Notes under the pieces: generated by a model
Seen by the model: only the letters and a program-made list of their open reading frames with translations
Databases searched by the model: none
Told to the model about the DNA's origin: nothing
Part shown: piece by piece, positions 16,163 to 23,418 of the stretch
Numbering within the stretch: the stretch's first letter is position 1
How the letters are laid out: each line of letters begins with the position of its first letter
Position numbers and translations under genes: made by a program
Assembly: GCA_964353355.1 (NCBI GenBank)
Contig: CAYGVT010000126.1
Span: forward strand, 1 to 28,341
Source: CAYGVT01 sp964353355
Lineage (GTDB): Archaea > Thermoplasmatota > DTKX01 > GCA-020343715
DNA length: 28,341 bases
Direction of reading: 5' to 3'

Positions 16163-16909
16163 TCAGATCCGCTTGCAGGCGTCCTCTAACCTGTTCATGA
16201 TGCCGTCGTAGTCGAAGGCCTTCATCTCCTTCCTGTACGGGTACACCATTTTTTCCGTGATGAACTCCTTCGACTGGGAGGTGATGGGGATGGCGTTCCC
16301 GACGGTGAGCTTGGTTATCTCGAGCTGTCCGTCTATGGCGAGGAGGAGCGGGTCGTGCAGCCTCACGTCGTCGTCGAGGACCACGGAGCCCTGGGCGATG
16401 ATGTCGTAGGCCTCCGTCCCCTTGGCGACCGCCACGTCGCCCTTCGTGACGATGATGTATCCGCCGATGGACACCATCTCATCGATGTTCATCGAATCTC
16501 CGGACAGGACGTTCCCGTGGATCTTGGTGTTTTTGCCTATCCGCTTGACCTTGCCACCTATCACCGTCCCGAGGATGGTGCAGTGGTTGCCGATCTCGAC
16601 CTCTCCCGGTGACGTCACATGTCCTGCGACCATGCAGTAGTCGCCTATCGTGACCTTCTTGCGGCCGTAGACCGACTCCGTCCGCGTGGCCTCCTCGGGC
16701 TTGGTGGAGGTCCCGCTCGCCAGCGTGACCTCGTTGCCGAACACGGTCCCTCTGACCTGTGCCGCCCTCCCGATGATGACCGGCCTGTTCACCTGCCTTG
16801 GCGTCCGGGGGACGATGTTGCCATCGTACGGGGCCCTTTCCTTGAGCTCGAAGAGCTCATCCTTGTCCTTGATCTGGTCTGCTAGGACGGACATGTACGA
16901 ACCTTGCAT
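16163..16909 (-). CDS. Bactofilin-like beta-helix protein
   Basis: A 248-aa protein whose centre (about 50-190) is a run of short repeats typical of bactofilins and other right-handed beta-helices: PVIIGRAAQVRG, KVTIGDYCMVAG, EVEIGNHCTILG, KVKRIGKNTKIHG, and similar. Bactofilins polymerise without nucleotides into cytoskeletal or membrane-attached filaments. The ATG at 16909 starts 2 bases after the upstream stop (16914-16912), so the genes are coupled; an internal ATG at 16894 is also possible. The frame is open further upstream to 17140, but that is antisense-frame shadow of the coiled-coil gene. Confidence 0.8.
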   Translation of the reverse strand: MQGSYMSVLADQIKDKDELFELKERAPYDGNIVPRTPRQVNRPVIIGRAAQVRGTVFGNEVTLASGTSTKPEEATRTESVYGRKKVTIGDYCMVAGHVTSPGEVEIGNHCTILGTVIGGKVKRIGKNTKIHGNVLSGDSMNIDEMVSIGGYIIVTKGDVAVAKGTEAYDIIAQGSVVLDDDVRLHDPLLLAIDGQLEITKLTVGNAIPITSQSKEFITEKMVYPYRKEMKAFDYDGIMNRLEDACKRI

Positions 16910-16911
16910 GC

Positions 16912-19128
16912 TCAAGCACCCCCCTCGAGGCCGTAGGCCTTCTTCATCCTCTTGCACACCGCCTCGGAGAAGTACCCCTGCTGGCACAGGCCCTCTATGG
17001 CCACCCTCAGGCCTGGCGATAGCTTGCTGGGATAGCTGGACTGCCTCTGCGCCTCTTCGTAGAACCGGTCCTTCGCCAGGTATTGCCCCGTTGCCTCGAA
17101 GGCCTTGTCCATCGACGCGAGCACCGGGCCCATGCCCCATCGGGAGATGACCGTGGGCTTCGACACGGCCCGCGGGGGCAAGACGAGATGCTCGACCTGC
17201 CCCTTGGCACTGAATGCCGCTATCCAGAATGGGATGGCGACCTTGATCGGCTGTGGAACGTCCATCTCTATGGTTATCTTGTCTATGTGCTCGAGGATGC
17301 CCGAGCGCTCTGCCGCCCGGTCCTTCAGGTCCTTGTGCAACCTCGCCTTGATGTCGTTAATCGCCTTCAGCCTGCCCGTGAAGGGCTCCTTGTGCGAGGT
17401 GTGCTCCGTCTCCATGGACTCGTCCAGGGAGTAGCGCATGATGGAGAGCATGCGGTTCCTCTCCTCCACGATCGGGTCGATGTGCCTGCGTGCGCTCGTT
17501 ATCTCGCTGCGCATCTTCGTCCGTATCTCCGCGATGTCGTTCGTCGCCTCGCTGAGTATCATCTTGACCCGGCCGTCCCGCTCTGATTCGAGGCTCTTGA
17601 CGTTCATCATGCACGACCGGACCTGCTGTTCCTTCGAATTGATCTCGTAGACCTTCTGGTTGTACTGCATGCGGCAATTCTGCGCCATGCCGATGGCGCT
17701 GTTGGCGGCGGAGGTCTGCTGGTACGCCGCGTACATCCTGGCCTGCTTGGAGTACTCCTCCTCCTGCCTGTCGAGGTCGGCCATCGCCATCTTCAACATG
17801 TTTATCTCGTTCCCCAGCCGTTCCGCCTCCGAGGTCTGCTGTCGGATCTGCATCCTGTAGTTCTCGACGGTCTGGTTCTTCATCTGGTCGCGGGACTGCT
17901 CGCGCTGCCTTACGTTCTGGTCCGAGTTGGACCTTATCGAGACGATGCGGTCCTTGATCTCCTCATCGAGGTTATCTATCACGAGCTGGACGGGGTCGAG
18001 GGGCACCGCCCGGTCGGGGGACTGCTGGAACTGGCCCACCGCAATGTGGAACTCCGCCTTCGCTATCCCATACCCGTACTGGATGTCGCTCTGGGGGTCG
18101 GCGATGATGTTGAGGCTGGAGAAGAAGTGCCCTTGAAGCATCCGCGTCACCCTGCCGAAGTAGGTGTCGACCGAGGCGATGCATCCCGTGAGGTTCTCGC
18201 AGAAGACCTGGCTTCTCGAGTCGATGTCGCCCCGCAGGCCCTTGATCATCCTGACGGACCTGTCGAGGCTCGACATGTCGATGAGGTCCTGCGAGTACTT
18301 GACGGCGGTGCTGTAGTCGAGCTTGAGCTTCAGGAACCCCGATGATGGCCATCCTTCGCTGGCGTATCGGAGCGCGCTGACCACCGCGTCCTGGTACGGG
18401 TCCCCGTCCAGGACGGCCGGCGTCGTGAGCGAGCGCTGCTGCTTCTTGTGGAGATGCTCCTCCATGCAAGACAGCGTGGTGACCAGGCGCTCCTCGTTCT
18501 CGAGCGTCAGCTCGGGCTTCGGCAGCTTCTCGCACTCGACGCAGATGTCGTCCAGTGGGACCTCGTGGTACTGAAGGGTCTGGTCAGGGACGATGTCGGA
18601 CCCGTCGATCACCACCGCGGAGCTGAAGGGCATGATGTAGCTGACCGAGTAGACCTTGGAGAGGCCCACGAGCTCCTTGGGCTTGTGGATGAACATCCCG
18701 TACACGAGGATGAGCAATCCGAACAGGAGCAGGACGACCCCCGCTCCGATGCTCCCGCCGGACCCTTTGACGGCGCCGGCCGCGGCGGCGGCCCCGCCGA
18801 GGGCCATCAGGATTGTCCCGAGGATGGTCGTCTGCTTCTCCACGCGGAGATGGTCCGAGGCCGCGTGATGGAACAGGTGGCTCAGGACCAGGGCCTGCTC
18901 GTCGTCCTCCGGTGTGGGCTTGTTCTGCAAGAACACGGCGGACGGGATGTACTTCTTCAGAGGCTCCTTCTTGGTCCTCTCCAACCGCGTCGCGAGGTCA
19001 TCGTCCTGGATGGCCCCCTTCGCGGTCGCCTCCGCCGGTGACCCCTCCGCTCCAGAATCCTGGCCCTCCCTGGACCCCACGTCCTCCTCGCCCGCAGTCT
19101 GGGCCTCCTCCCCCTCTTGAGTTGTCAT
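16912..19128 (-). CDS. 738-aa two-TM coiled-coil membrane protein
   Basis: Residues 1-55 are acidic and disordered. Two TM helices at about 100-121 and 127-148 are joined by a short Gly/Ser turn, anchoring the protein with both ends probably in the cytoplasm. Residues 150-380 are a globular part (LQYHEVPLDDICVECEKL...), and 385-620 a long alpha-helical coiled coil rich in Q, R, E and M. A final domain (630-738) is predicted to be folded. No enzyme motif is visible. The ATG at 19128 is chosen because it follows a GGGGGGTATCC ribosome-site-like tract; upstream in-frame starts give low-quality sequence. It is the first gene of the operon with the bactofilin-like and double-ribbon genes, suggesting it anchors the filament to the membrane. 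Confidence 0.82.
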   Translation of the reverse strand: MTTQEGEEAQTAGEEDVGSREGQDSGAEGSPAEATAKGAIQDDDLATRLERTKKEPLKKYIPSAVFLQNKPTPEDDEQALVLSHLFHHAASDHLRVEKQTTILGTILMALGGAAAAAGAVKGSGGSIGAGVVLLLFGLLILVYGMFIHKPKELVGLSKVYSVSYIMPFSSAVVIDGSDIVPDQTLQYHEVPLDDICVECEKLPKPELTLENEERLVTTLSCMEEHLHKKQQRSLTTPAVLDGDPYQDAVVSALRYASEGWPSSGFLKLKLDYSTAVKYSQDLIDMSSLDRSVRMIKGLRGDIDSRSQVFCENLTGCIASVDTYFGRVTRMLQGHFFSSLNIIADPQSDIQYGYGIAKAEFHIAVGQFQQSPDRAVPLDPVQLVIDNLDEEIKDRIVSIRSNSDQNVRQREQSRDQMKNQTVENYRMQIRQQTSEAERLGNEINMLKMAMADLDRQEEEYSKQARMYAAYQQTSAANSAIGMAQNCRMQYNQKVYEINSKEQQVRSCMMNVKSLESERDGRVKMILSEATNDIAEIRTKMRSEITSARRHIDPIVEERNRMLSIMRYSLDESMETEHTSHKEPFTGRLKAINDIKARLHKDLKDRAAERSGILEHIDKITIEMDVPQPIKVAIPFWIAAFSAKGQVEHLVLPPRAVSKPTVISRWGMGPVLASMDKAFEATGQYLAKDRFYEEAQRQSSYPSKLSPGLRVAIEGLCQQGYFSEAVCKRMKKAYGLEGGA

Positions 19129-19290
19129 GGATACCCCCCCTTCAATGCATGATGGCTGGATTCGAAAACCCAATGCTCGGCTAATCACGCCCCCCAGGGT
19201 CGATCTGTGGCCCGGGGCTGACCTGTGCCGCATGAATCATGTGGATATGTACCCCCCCGTCCTGATGGGCCCCATGAACCGGGATACGAT

Positions 19291-19354
19291 ATGACGTTAC
19301 CGTCATTACCCCCCCGTAAGGGACATATAATATGGGAAGTGGCCTTATTTAGTT
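19291..19354 (-). promoter_or_regulatory. Candidate promoter and dyad for the coiled-coil/bactofilin operon
   Basis: Minus-strand AT elements at 19323-19334 (ATTATATG) and 19343-19354 (CTAAATAAGG) can act as TATA boxes. A perfect dyad atgacg-ttac-cgtcat lies at 19291-19306, close to where RNA would start from the first element. The resulting leader of about 170 nt is long for this window, so a regulated 5' UTR or a nearer, unseen promoter are both possible. Confidence 0.4.
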
Positions 19355-19587
19355 TGCTGTCGTCCGATTTAAATGGGGTCGCGTGGGCTCCTTCCTGTCC
19401 TGGCAGGGATGGCCACGTCGTGGTCCTTTATATGAACCGCCGACCCGCGGGTAGGAAGTGGCCTCGTACCCGTTCCAACGAGTCCGTCCGTCCAGTTTCA
19501 TTGGCAAATCGGGATACCGAGAAACCTGACCTTTCGCCCGTCATCTGGAGCAGAAGAACCATGGAAGGAGGCTCTTGCGGTTCGAGA

Positions 19588-19665
19588 TGGCGCCTGCGCG
19601 GGGATTTGAAGTCCGGACTGCCAGCTTAGGAGGCTGGTGCCATGTCCAATCCAGGCCACGTGCCC
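19588..19665 (-). pseudogene. Decayed tRNA gene, element A (anticodon loop reads CCT, Arg)
   Basis: Read on the minus strand, 78 bases follow a tRNA plan. There is a 5' arm (GGGCACG), then TGGCC and GGATTGG of a D-arm, then a perfect anticodon stem CCAGC/GCTGG with the seven-base loop CTCCTAA (U33, anticodon CCT). A TTCAAAT T-loop and a 3' end G-CCA follow at the proper spacing. The T-stem (CGGAC/CCCCG) pairs only at 3 of 5 positions and the acceptor (GGGCACG/CGCAGGC) at 3 of 7. It is homologous to element B at 27936-28013. A working tRNA would not tolerate this; I interpret it as tRNA-derived debris or an integration-site relic. Confidence 0.6.
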
Positions 19666-19864
19666 GCGGTTTCTCCCACCCCTCCTCGTCCCAGGTGACG
19701 ATGGTACCCCGCCCCAGCTTGAAATGCCTCTTCGCCCTCAGGAGCGCACCCGTCTCCCGCGAGCGGGTCCTGGGCCCCGTGAGGTCGTATCACGACTGCA
19801 CGACCTTGGTGACGTCCAGCCCCTGCCTGAAGGCGAAGTCCACCTCGCCCTTCCTCGCCTCCAC
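19666..19864 (-). pseudogene. C-terminal remnant of a DUF4143-type AAA ATPase
   Basis: The minus strand encodes VEARKGEVDFAFRQGLDVTK followed by VVQS, an in-frame TGA, YDLTGPRTRSRETGALL and later GTIVTWDEEGWEKP. This is the end of a DUF4143 ATPase: EVDF, then the strand normally read as IQVSYDL, then IITWD-x-EG. Compare EVDF...VILTWSREGSE in the intact gene at 8012-9292. The N-terminal ATPase part is missing and upstream codons lose the pattern around 19865, so only the last ~65 codons survive. The homology ends almost exactly where the tRNA-derived element begins (19665), suggesting a recombination breakpoint. Confidence 0.7.
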
Positions 19865-20064
19865 CCCTGGGCGACGGCCAAGGCCAGCACGACCGCCGTG
19901 GCTGCGCCTGGTGAGGGTCGCCCGTGGGAGCGATCCCTCCCAGAGCACGGCCCCGTTAATCGGTTAGAGGCGAGGTGGGGAGGGAAGGAATCCCAGCATC
20001 AACACAAAAGTCCGCGTGGACGGGTACCCGGTGCCAATGACCGTCCATGCATCTCGAGCAGAAT

Positions 20065-20113
20065 CCGCCATCCCGTCGGGATGGCGGGAGGTGCGCCCCC
20101 GCGAGGGGGGCGC
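20065..20113 (-). terminator. Two adjacent GC hairpins after the small EDWKF gene
   Basis: The first has 10-bp perfect arms, ccgccatccc at 20065-20074 and gggatggcgg at 20078-20087, with a 3-base loop. The second has 8-bp arms, gcgccccc at 20093-20100 and gggggcgc at 20106-20113. They lie 18-66 bases beyond the stop of the gene at 20131-20307. No T-run follows on the minus strand, so they may stabilise the 3' end of the mRNA instead of terminating it. Confidence 0.5.
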
Positions 20114-20130
20114 GCTCCTCCGCGCTCGGC

Positions 20131-20307
20131 TCACTCCTTGCCTTGGTGCTTCACGAAGGCGACCGCGTGAAGCTCCACGCGCGTGCCCTGCTTCGTCTCC
20201 TCGATGGTGAACTTCCAGTCCTCGACCTTTGCATCCAGGTCCTTGAACCAATCCTTCAATTCGGTGCCCTTGCCCTTGACAAGCGCGCTCACGTCCTTCT
20301 TCGCCAT
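20131..20307 (-). CDS. Small EDWKF-family protein, 58 aa, copy 1
   Basis: I do not know this family from the literature. The protein has a basic N-terminus, an amphipathic helix (about 10-28, LKDWFKDLDAK) and then EDWKFTIEE-x-x-x-GTRVELHAVAFVKH, which looks like a beta-hairpin. Two more members are in the window: 20866-21063 and the partial gene at 28216. The ATG at 20307 is preceded by a strong GGAGGT ribosome site 7 bases away and by the TATA-like GATTTATCTA at 20351-20360, so expression is probable. It is followed by two hairpins and, about 470 bases further on, tRNA-derived element A. Confidence 0.8.
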   Translation of the reverse strand: MAKKDVSALVKGKGTELKDWFKDLDAKVEDWKFTIEETKQGTRVELHAVAFVKHQGKE

Positions 20308-20360
20308 TACGAGTACCTCCCTGCTAAGTGGACCAATCATAGATATAGGATAGATAAATC

Positions 20361-20865
20361 TTCCACCCGATATCGATGGGAGGCCTGGTCCGGGGATTGG
20401 CCTTTTCGTTCCCATGAGCATCCCACATCTTGCATCGTTCGCACCCCATCCATCGGGCCGCCGCGACCTCACGATGCGCATCCGACCATCCCCCTCGTGG
20501 GCCCCGGTCCGGGGAAGGGCCCCGCGCGCATGCCCACCGCACCCCCGAAACCGGCTGTCGTGCTGCCCACCTGCTCGTGTGCCTGCCCGCCTTGAGCCCC
20601 CTTCCTGGTCGGCGGCTTGTTTATATCAAAGTAGATGGTGCTGCGCATCAGGTCGTCGCGCACGCGCCCTGCGGGGCCAAGCGAGCAGGAGCGACCTCGA
20701 ATAAGAGGACCGAGAGGGACCAGGGACGAGCGCCTACGGGTGGGGGAGGGGAAGGAGCAGGCCTCGCGGCCCTTGACGCGGGGCCTCGGTCCTTGATCTC
20801 CATGCGCCCGTCGGACGGCTCTGCATCTCTTCGGGCCCGCGCGAGGTCCTCAGGCGTTGGTGAAC
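20361..20865. other. Intergenic region between divergent EDWKF-family genes
   Basis: No supported gene. Frames on both strands are compositional. The AT-rich element gtttatatc at 20625-20633 could be a plus-strand promoter for the operon starting at 20866, but would leave a long (~200-nt) leader. Near the start codon the sequence GAGGTcctcaggcg and GGTGAac offer weak ribosome sites. Confidence 0.4.
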
Positions 20866-21063
20866 ATGGGCAAGAGGGAGAAAGCAGCGTCGGTCATGCA
20901 GCTCGTCGGGGGGAAGCCCGAGAACATCGAGGCCATCGTGGAGGAGATAGACAACTTCTTCGACCACATCAACGCCGAGGTGGAGGACTGGAAGTTCTCG
21001 ATGGAGGAGCACCGCGACGGCACGCGCATCTTCGCCCGGTTCCAGATACTCATCAAGAGGTAG
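20866..21063 (+). CDS. Small EDWKF-family protein, 65 aa, copy 2
   Basis: Same layout as the 58-aa copy: M-G-K start, a helix (PENIEAIVEEIDNFFDHINAE) and EDWKFSMEE-x-x-x-GTRIFARFQILIKR. The N-terminal helix is longer and more acidic. The ATG at 20866 is chosen because it aligns with the M-A-K start of copy 1; in-frame TTG (20857) and GTG (20860) codons just upstream are possible. The gene ends 10 bases before the next gene, so it opens the operon with the 268-aa protein and the kinase-like protein. A small protein of this sort could be a regulatory or scaffold subunit of them. Confidence 0.75.
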   Translation: MGKREKAASVMQLVGGKPENIEAIVEEIDNFFDHINAEVEDWKFSMEEHRDGTRIFARFQILIKR

Positions 21064-21073
21064 GTGAGGACGC

Positions 21074-21880
21074 ATGGGCCCCGACGGCGAGCAGGAGGCC
21101 GCGCCCGACCCGGCGTGGGATGGCATGGGCGGCCGTGTCCTGATGTGCCCTGACGACTGGGAGGACCCGCCCGGGCGGAAGGTCATCGACGAGTTCCACA
21201 AGGACGGGGTGCCGCCAGGGCAGCAGTGCAAGATAGACCCCGGCCCGCTAGGGCAGCCGAACGGGGATTCGTTCACGAAGATGGCCGGCGAGTACCACAA
21301 AGAGGGCGCGCCCTACATGGAACCGCCGTCGGACGGGGACGGCCCCCGGCCCCTTGCGGAGGCGACCGTGACCGCAGACCCGGACGGGGAACGGCGGGCC
21401 GGCGACGGTGGCGAGCGGCCGTGGTCCCGGGGCCCGGAGGGGTCCCGTGCGCGCGAACCGGGCTCTCTCAAGGCCAGATTCCTCAACGTCACGACCATCG
21501 AGCTCGTCTCGCTCGGCCTGTTCAGGGCCCTCATCGGCAAGGGCGTCCGCGTCCCCATAAGGGTCAAGAACGGCCTCGACATGGACATCATCGTCAAGGA
21601 CCGGGACATCGTCCTCAACACGAACAAGGTGGACCTGGTCGTGCCGGAGCTCCGGTTCTGGCACATCACCTACGCCTACAAGGGCAGGCCCGTGATGGAG
21701 ATGGGCCGCGGGGTCAAGGGCCGGATGAAGGTACACTACTGGAACGCCTTCATCCTCCTCCTCGCGGTCCTCTGGGGCGGCCGGAGGAGCAAGCGGGAGC
21801 TTGCCAAGGCCGCGCGCGCGGCCGCGAAGGAGGAGAGGCGCCGCGGCCCGGGCGTCCGGGCGGGCGGCGCCGACGAGTGA
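21074..21880 (+). CDS. Uncharacterised 268-aa protein with one C-terminal TM
   Basis: I do not recognise the family. The N-terminal half is polar and Pro/Gly-rich, with two copies of a short motif (EFHKDGVPP at about 40-48, EYHKEGAPYMEPP at about 73-85). Residues 130-230 look folded, with strands LKARFLNVTTIELVSLG, VRVPIRVKNGLDMDIIVKDRD and an FWHITYAYKGRPVMEMG segment. A hydrophobic stretch at about 229-243 (WNAFILLLAVLWGG) is followed by a strongly basic tail, indicating a membrane-attached protein with that tail inside. A GGTGAGG ribosome site precedes the ATG. It lies between an EDWKF small protein and a kinase-like gene in one operon. Confidence 0.75.
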   Translation: MGPDGEQEAAPDPAWDGMGGRVLMCPDDWEDPPGRKVIDEFHKDGVPPGQQCKIDPGPLGQPNGDSFTKMAGEYHKEGAPYMEPPSDGDGPRPLAEATVTADPDGERRAGDGGERPWSRGPEGSRAREPGSLKARFLNVTTIELVSLGLFRALIGKGVRVPIRVKNGLDMDIIVKDRDIVLNTNKVDLVVPELRFWHITYAYKGRPVMEMGRGVKGRMKVHYWNAFILLLAVLWGGRRSKRELAKAARAAAKEERRRGPGVRAGGADE

Positions 21881-21892
21881 GGGGGGGCCACG

Positions 21893-22828
21893 ATGCCAGG
21901 AACGGAAGTGCCCGGCCAGGGCGATGCACAGCGCCCCTTCTACGACCACGTGCTCGAGCGCGTGCGCAGGATAATGGTCGAGGACTACGGCCTCAGGCGC
22001 GTCACCATCAGGGCCGTGAGCTCGAACGACGCGCGGCTCTCCATCCCCATCAGCATCACGGGCCTTGACAAGGACGGCGGGCGGCGGCGGTACTTCTGCA
22101 AGATAATGGGAAGCAGCGACCTCATGTCCGCACGCTCCATGCAGCTCGTCAAGAACCTCTACTTGAGGGTGAACGGCAAAGAGCCGCTCTTCGGGGTCTC
22201 CGAATCGGTGGAGGACATGGCGCGGGCACAGCACGATGGCCTCCTGGCCATCCATCGGCTGCGGATACCGACTTCTAGGCCCCACGGCTACCACTGGATA
22301 GACGGCTCGATGTGGTTGCTCGTGCTCGAGTTCCTCGACGCGAGGCCAATCTCCAAGTTCGAGGAGCTCGGGAGCGGGCACGTCGACACGGCCCTCCGGC
22401 ACCTGAGGACGATGCACCGCAACGGGATATACCACGGCGACATCAAGCCGGACAACATCATGGTGGACGACGAGGTGCACATCCTCGACGTCGGCCAGTT
22501 CGACGGGCGCGCGAGCGCGACGAGGAAGCAGGCCTACGACCTCGCCAGCATGATGTGCGCGTTCGTGGACCACCATCCGGTCGAGGGGGTCGTGGGCGCT
22601 GCGCTCAAGCACCACAAGCGCCGACGGCTGCGCGCCGCGGCGCAGTACGTCGAGCTCGTCCAGCGGCGCCCGGACTTCGACTTCAGCGACGAGACCAGGG
22701 ACCGGCTGGTGGGCCTCATGAACGAGCGTGGGTCGGCGCGGTCGTTGAGAAGGCGGGCGCGAAGGGCTGGCACCGAGCGCCCTAAGGGGCGACGTGGCCG
22801 CCTCCGGTTGCGGCGCACGCCCAAGTGA
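21893..22828 (+). CDS. Protein-kinase-like enzyme (RIO/Bud32/lipopolysaccharide-kinase type)
   Basis: A 311-aa protein with the kinase catalytic loop Y-H181-G-D183-I-K185-P-D-N188 and the metal-binding D199-V-G201 (ILDVGQFDG, where DFG is more usual). K70 in YFCKIMG is the likely ATP-anchoring lysine. There is no obvious glycine-rich loop, as in RIO and Bud32-like small kinases, and the C-terminal ~50 residues form an Arg-rich tail that could bind nucleic acid or membrane. The substrate is unknown; the preceding two genes of the operon are the natural candidates. The ATG follows GAGGGGGGGCCACG, a strong purine tract, 12 bases after the previous stop. Confidence 0.8.
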   Translation: MPGTEVPGQGDAQRPFYDHVLERVRRIMVEDYGLRRVTIRAVSSNDARLSIPISITGLDKDGGRRRYFCKIMGSSDLMSARSMQLVKNLYLRVNGKEPLFGVSESVEDMARAQHDGLLAIHRLRIPTSRPHGYHWIDGSMWLLVLEFLDARPISKFEELGSGHVDTALRHLRTMHRNGIYHGDIKPDNIMVDDEVHILDVGQFDGRASATRKQAYDLASMMCAFVDHHPVEGVVGAALKHHKRRRLRAAAQYVELVQRRPDFDFSDETRDRLVGLMNERGSARSLRRRARRAGTERPKGRRGRLRLRRTPK

Positions 22829-22893
22829 GCGCTAGGGAAGGCGCGCGTGCTGAGGGCGGCACGGACGTCTCCCCCAGGGCATCCCCGGACCGC

Positions 22894-23280
22894 TCACCTT
22901 TTCGTCTCGTCCTTGCCCGACGGCCTGACGGGCGTGAAGACGAACCAGAGCACTGCCGCGAGGACGACGAGGATGGCGACGGCGAGGGCGACGAGCCCCC
23001 AGGGCGCCTTCTCGGCCTCCGCCTTGCCGACGGTGACGTTGAGGGCGGCCTCCGACGTGCCCCCGTAGGCGTCCTCGACGCGGAGCGTGACCGCGTAGGT
23101 GCCAGGGGCCTTGAAGGTGTGGATGGGCCTGAAGCCGTGCAGCACGACCGTCTTGCCGCCCTCCACGAAGGTCCAGTCGTACCTCGCGATGCCCCCGATG
23201 CCCGTGGAGGCCGAGCCGTCGAACATCACCTCGCTGCCCGCGCGCGCCTTGAGGTCCGGCCCCGGCCGGGCCGCTGTCAC
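22894..23280 (-). CDS. PKD-domain protein with C-terminal TM anchor
   Basis: Residues 5-85 form a PKD (polycystic kidney disease) domain with the family pattern VMFDGSAS-x-x-x-GGI-x-x-YDW, HTFKAPGTYAVTLRVEDAYGGTS. A TM helix at about 94-114 ends in a basic tail (KDETKR). The start is a GTG at 23280; the frame upstream closes at TGA within 50 bases and no ATG exists. There is no signal peptide, so the domain would face outward only if the TM inserts N-out. A GGGGGGGT tract lies 18 bases before the GTG, next to ATC codons, so a non-canonical start nearer the tract is conceivable. Confidence 0.6.
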   Translation of the reverse strand: MTAARPGPDLKARAGSEVMFDGSASTGIGGIARYDWTFVEGGKTVVLHGFRPIHTFKAPGTYAVTLRVEDAYGGTSEAALNVTVGKAEAEKAPWGLVALAVAILVVLAAVLWFVFTPVRPSGKDETKR

Positions 23281-23418
23281 GACGCCGCTGATGATGGCAC
23301 CCCCCCTTCGAATTGTGCCTTGCGTTCACCTGTTATGCATCTAATCTGTGTATAGTTACATCAAGCCGCACGCGCTTGGTGATTACAGTGTGAAGAGAAG
23401 GAAGAGGAGGCAATAGAA

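Noticed and set aside
19225..19629. Plus-strand 134-aa frame upstream of the coiled-coil operon
   Set aside because: No ribosome site or promoter fits its start, and its sequence is unstructured; the region is better explained as a promoter/leader and tRNA-like debris.
19588..19665. Functional tRNA-Arg(CCT) gene
   Set aside because: The T-stem and acceptor stem do not pair (3 of 5 and 3 of 7), so a working tRNA is unlikely; reported as a decayed, tRNA-derived element.
21248..22615. 455-aa minus-strand frame opposite the kinase gene
   Set aside because: Shadow of the kinase operon; His/Val/Asp/Arg bias and no motif, whereas the plus strand has HGDIKPDN.
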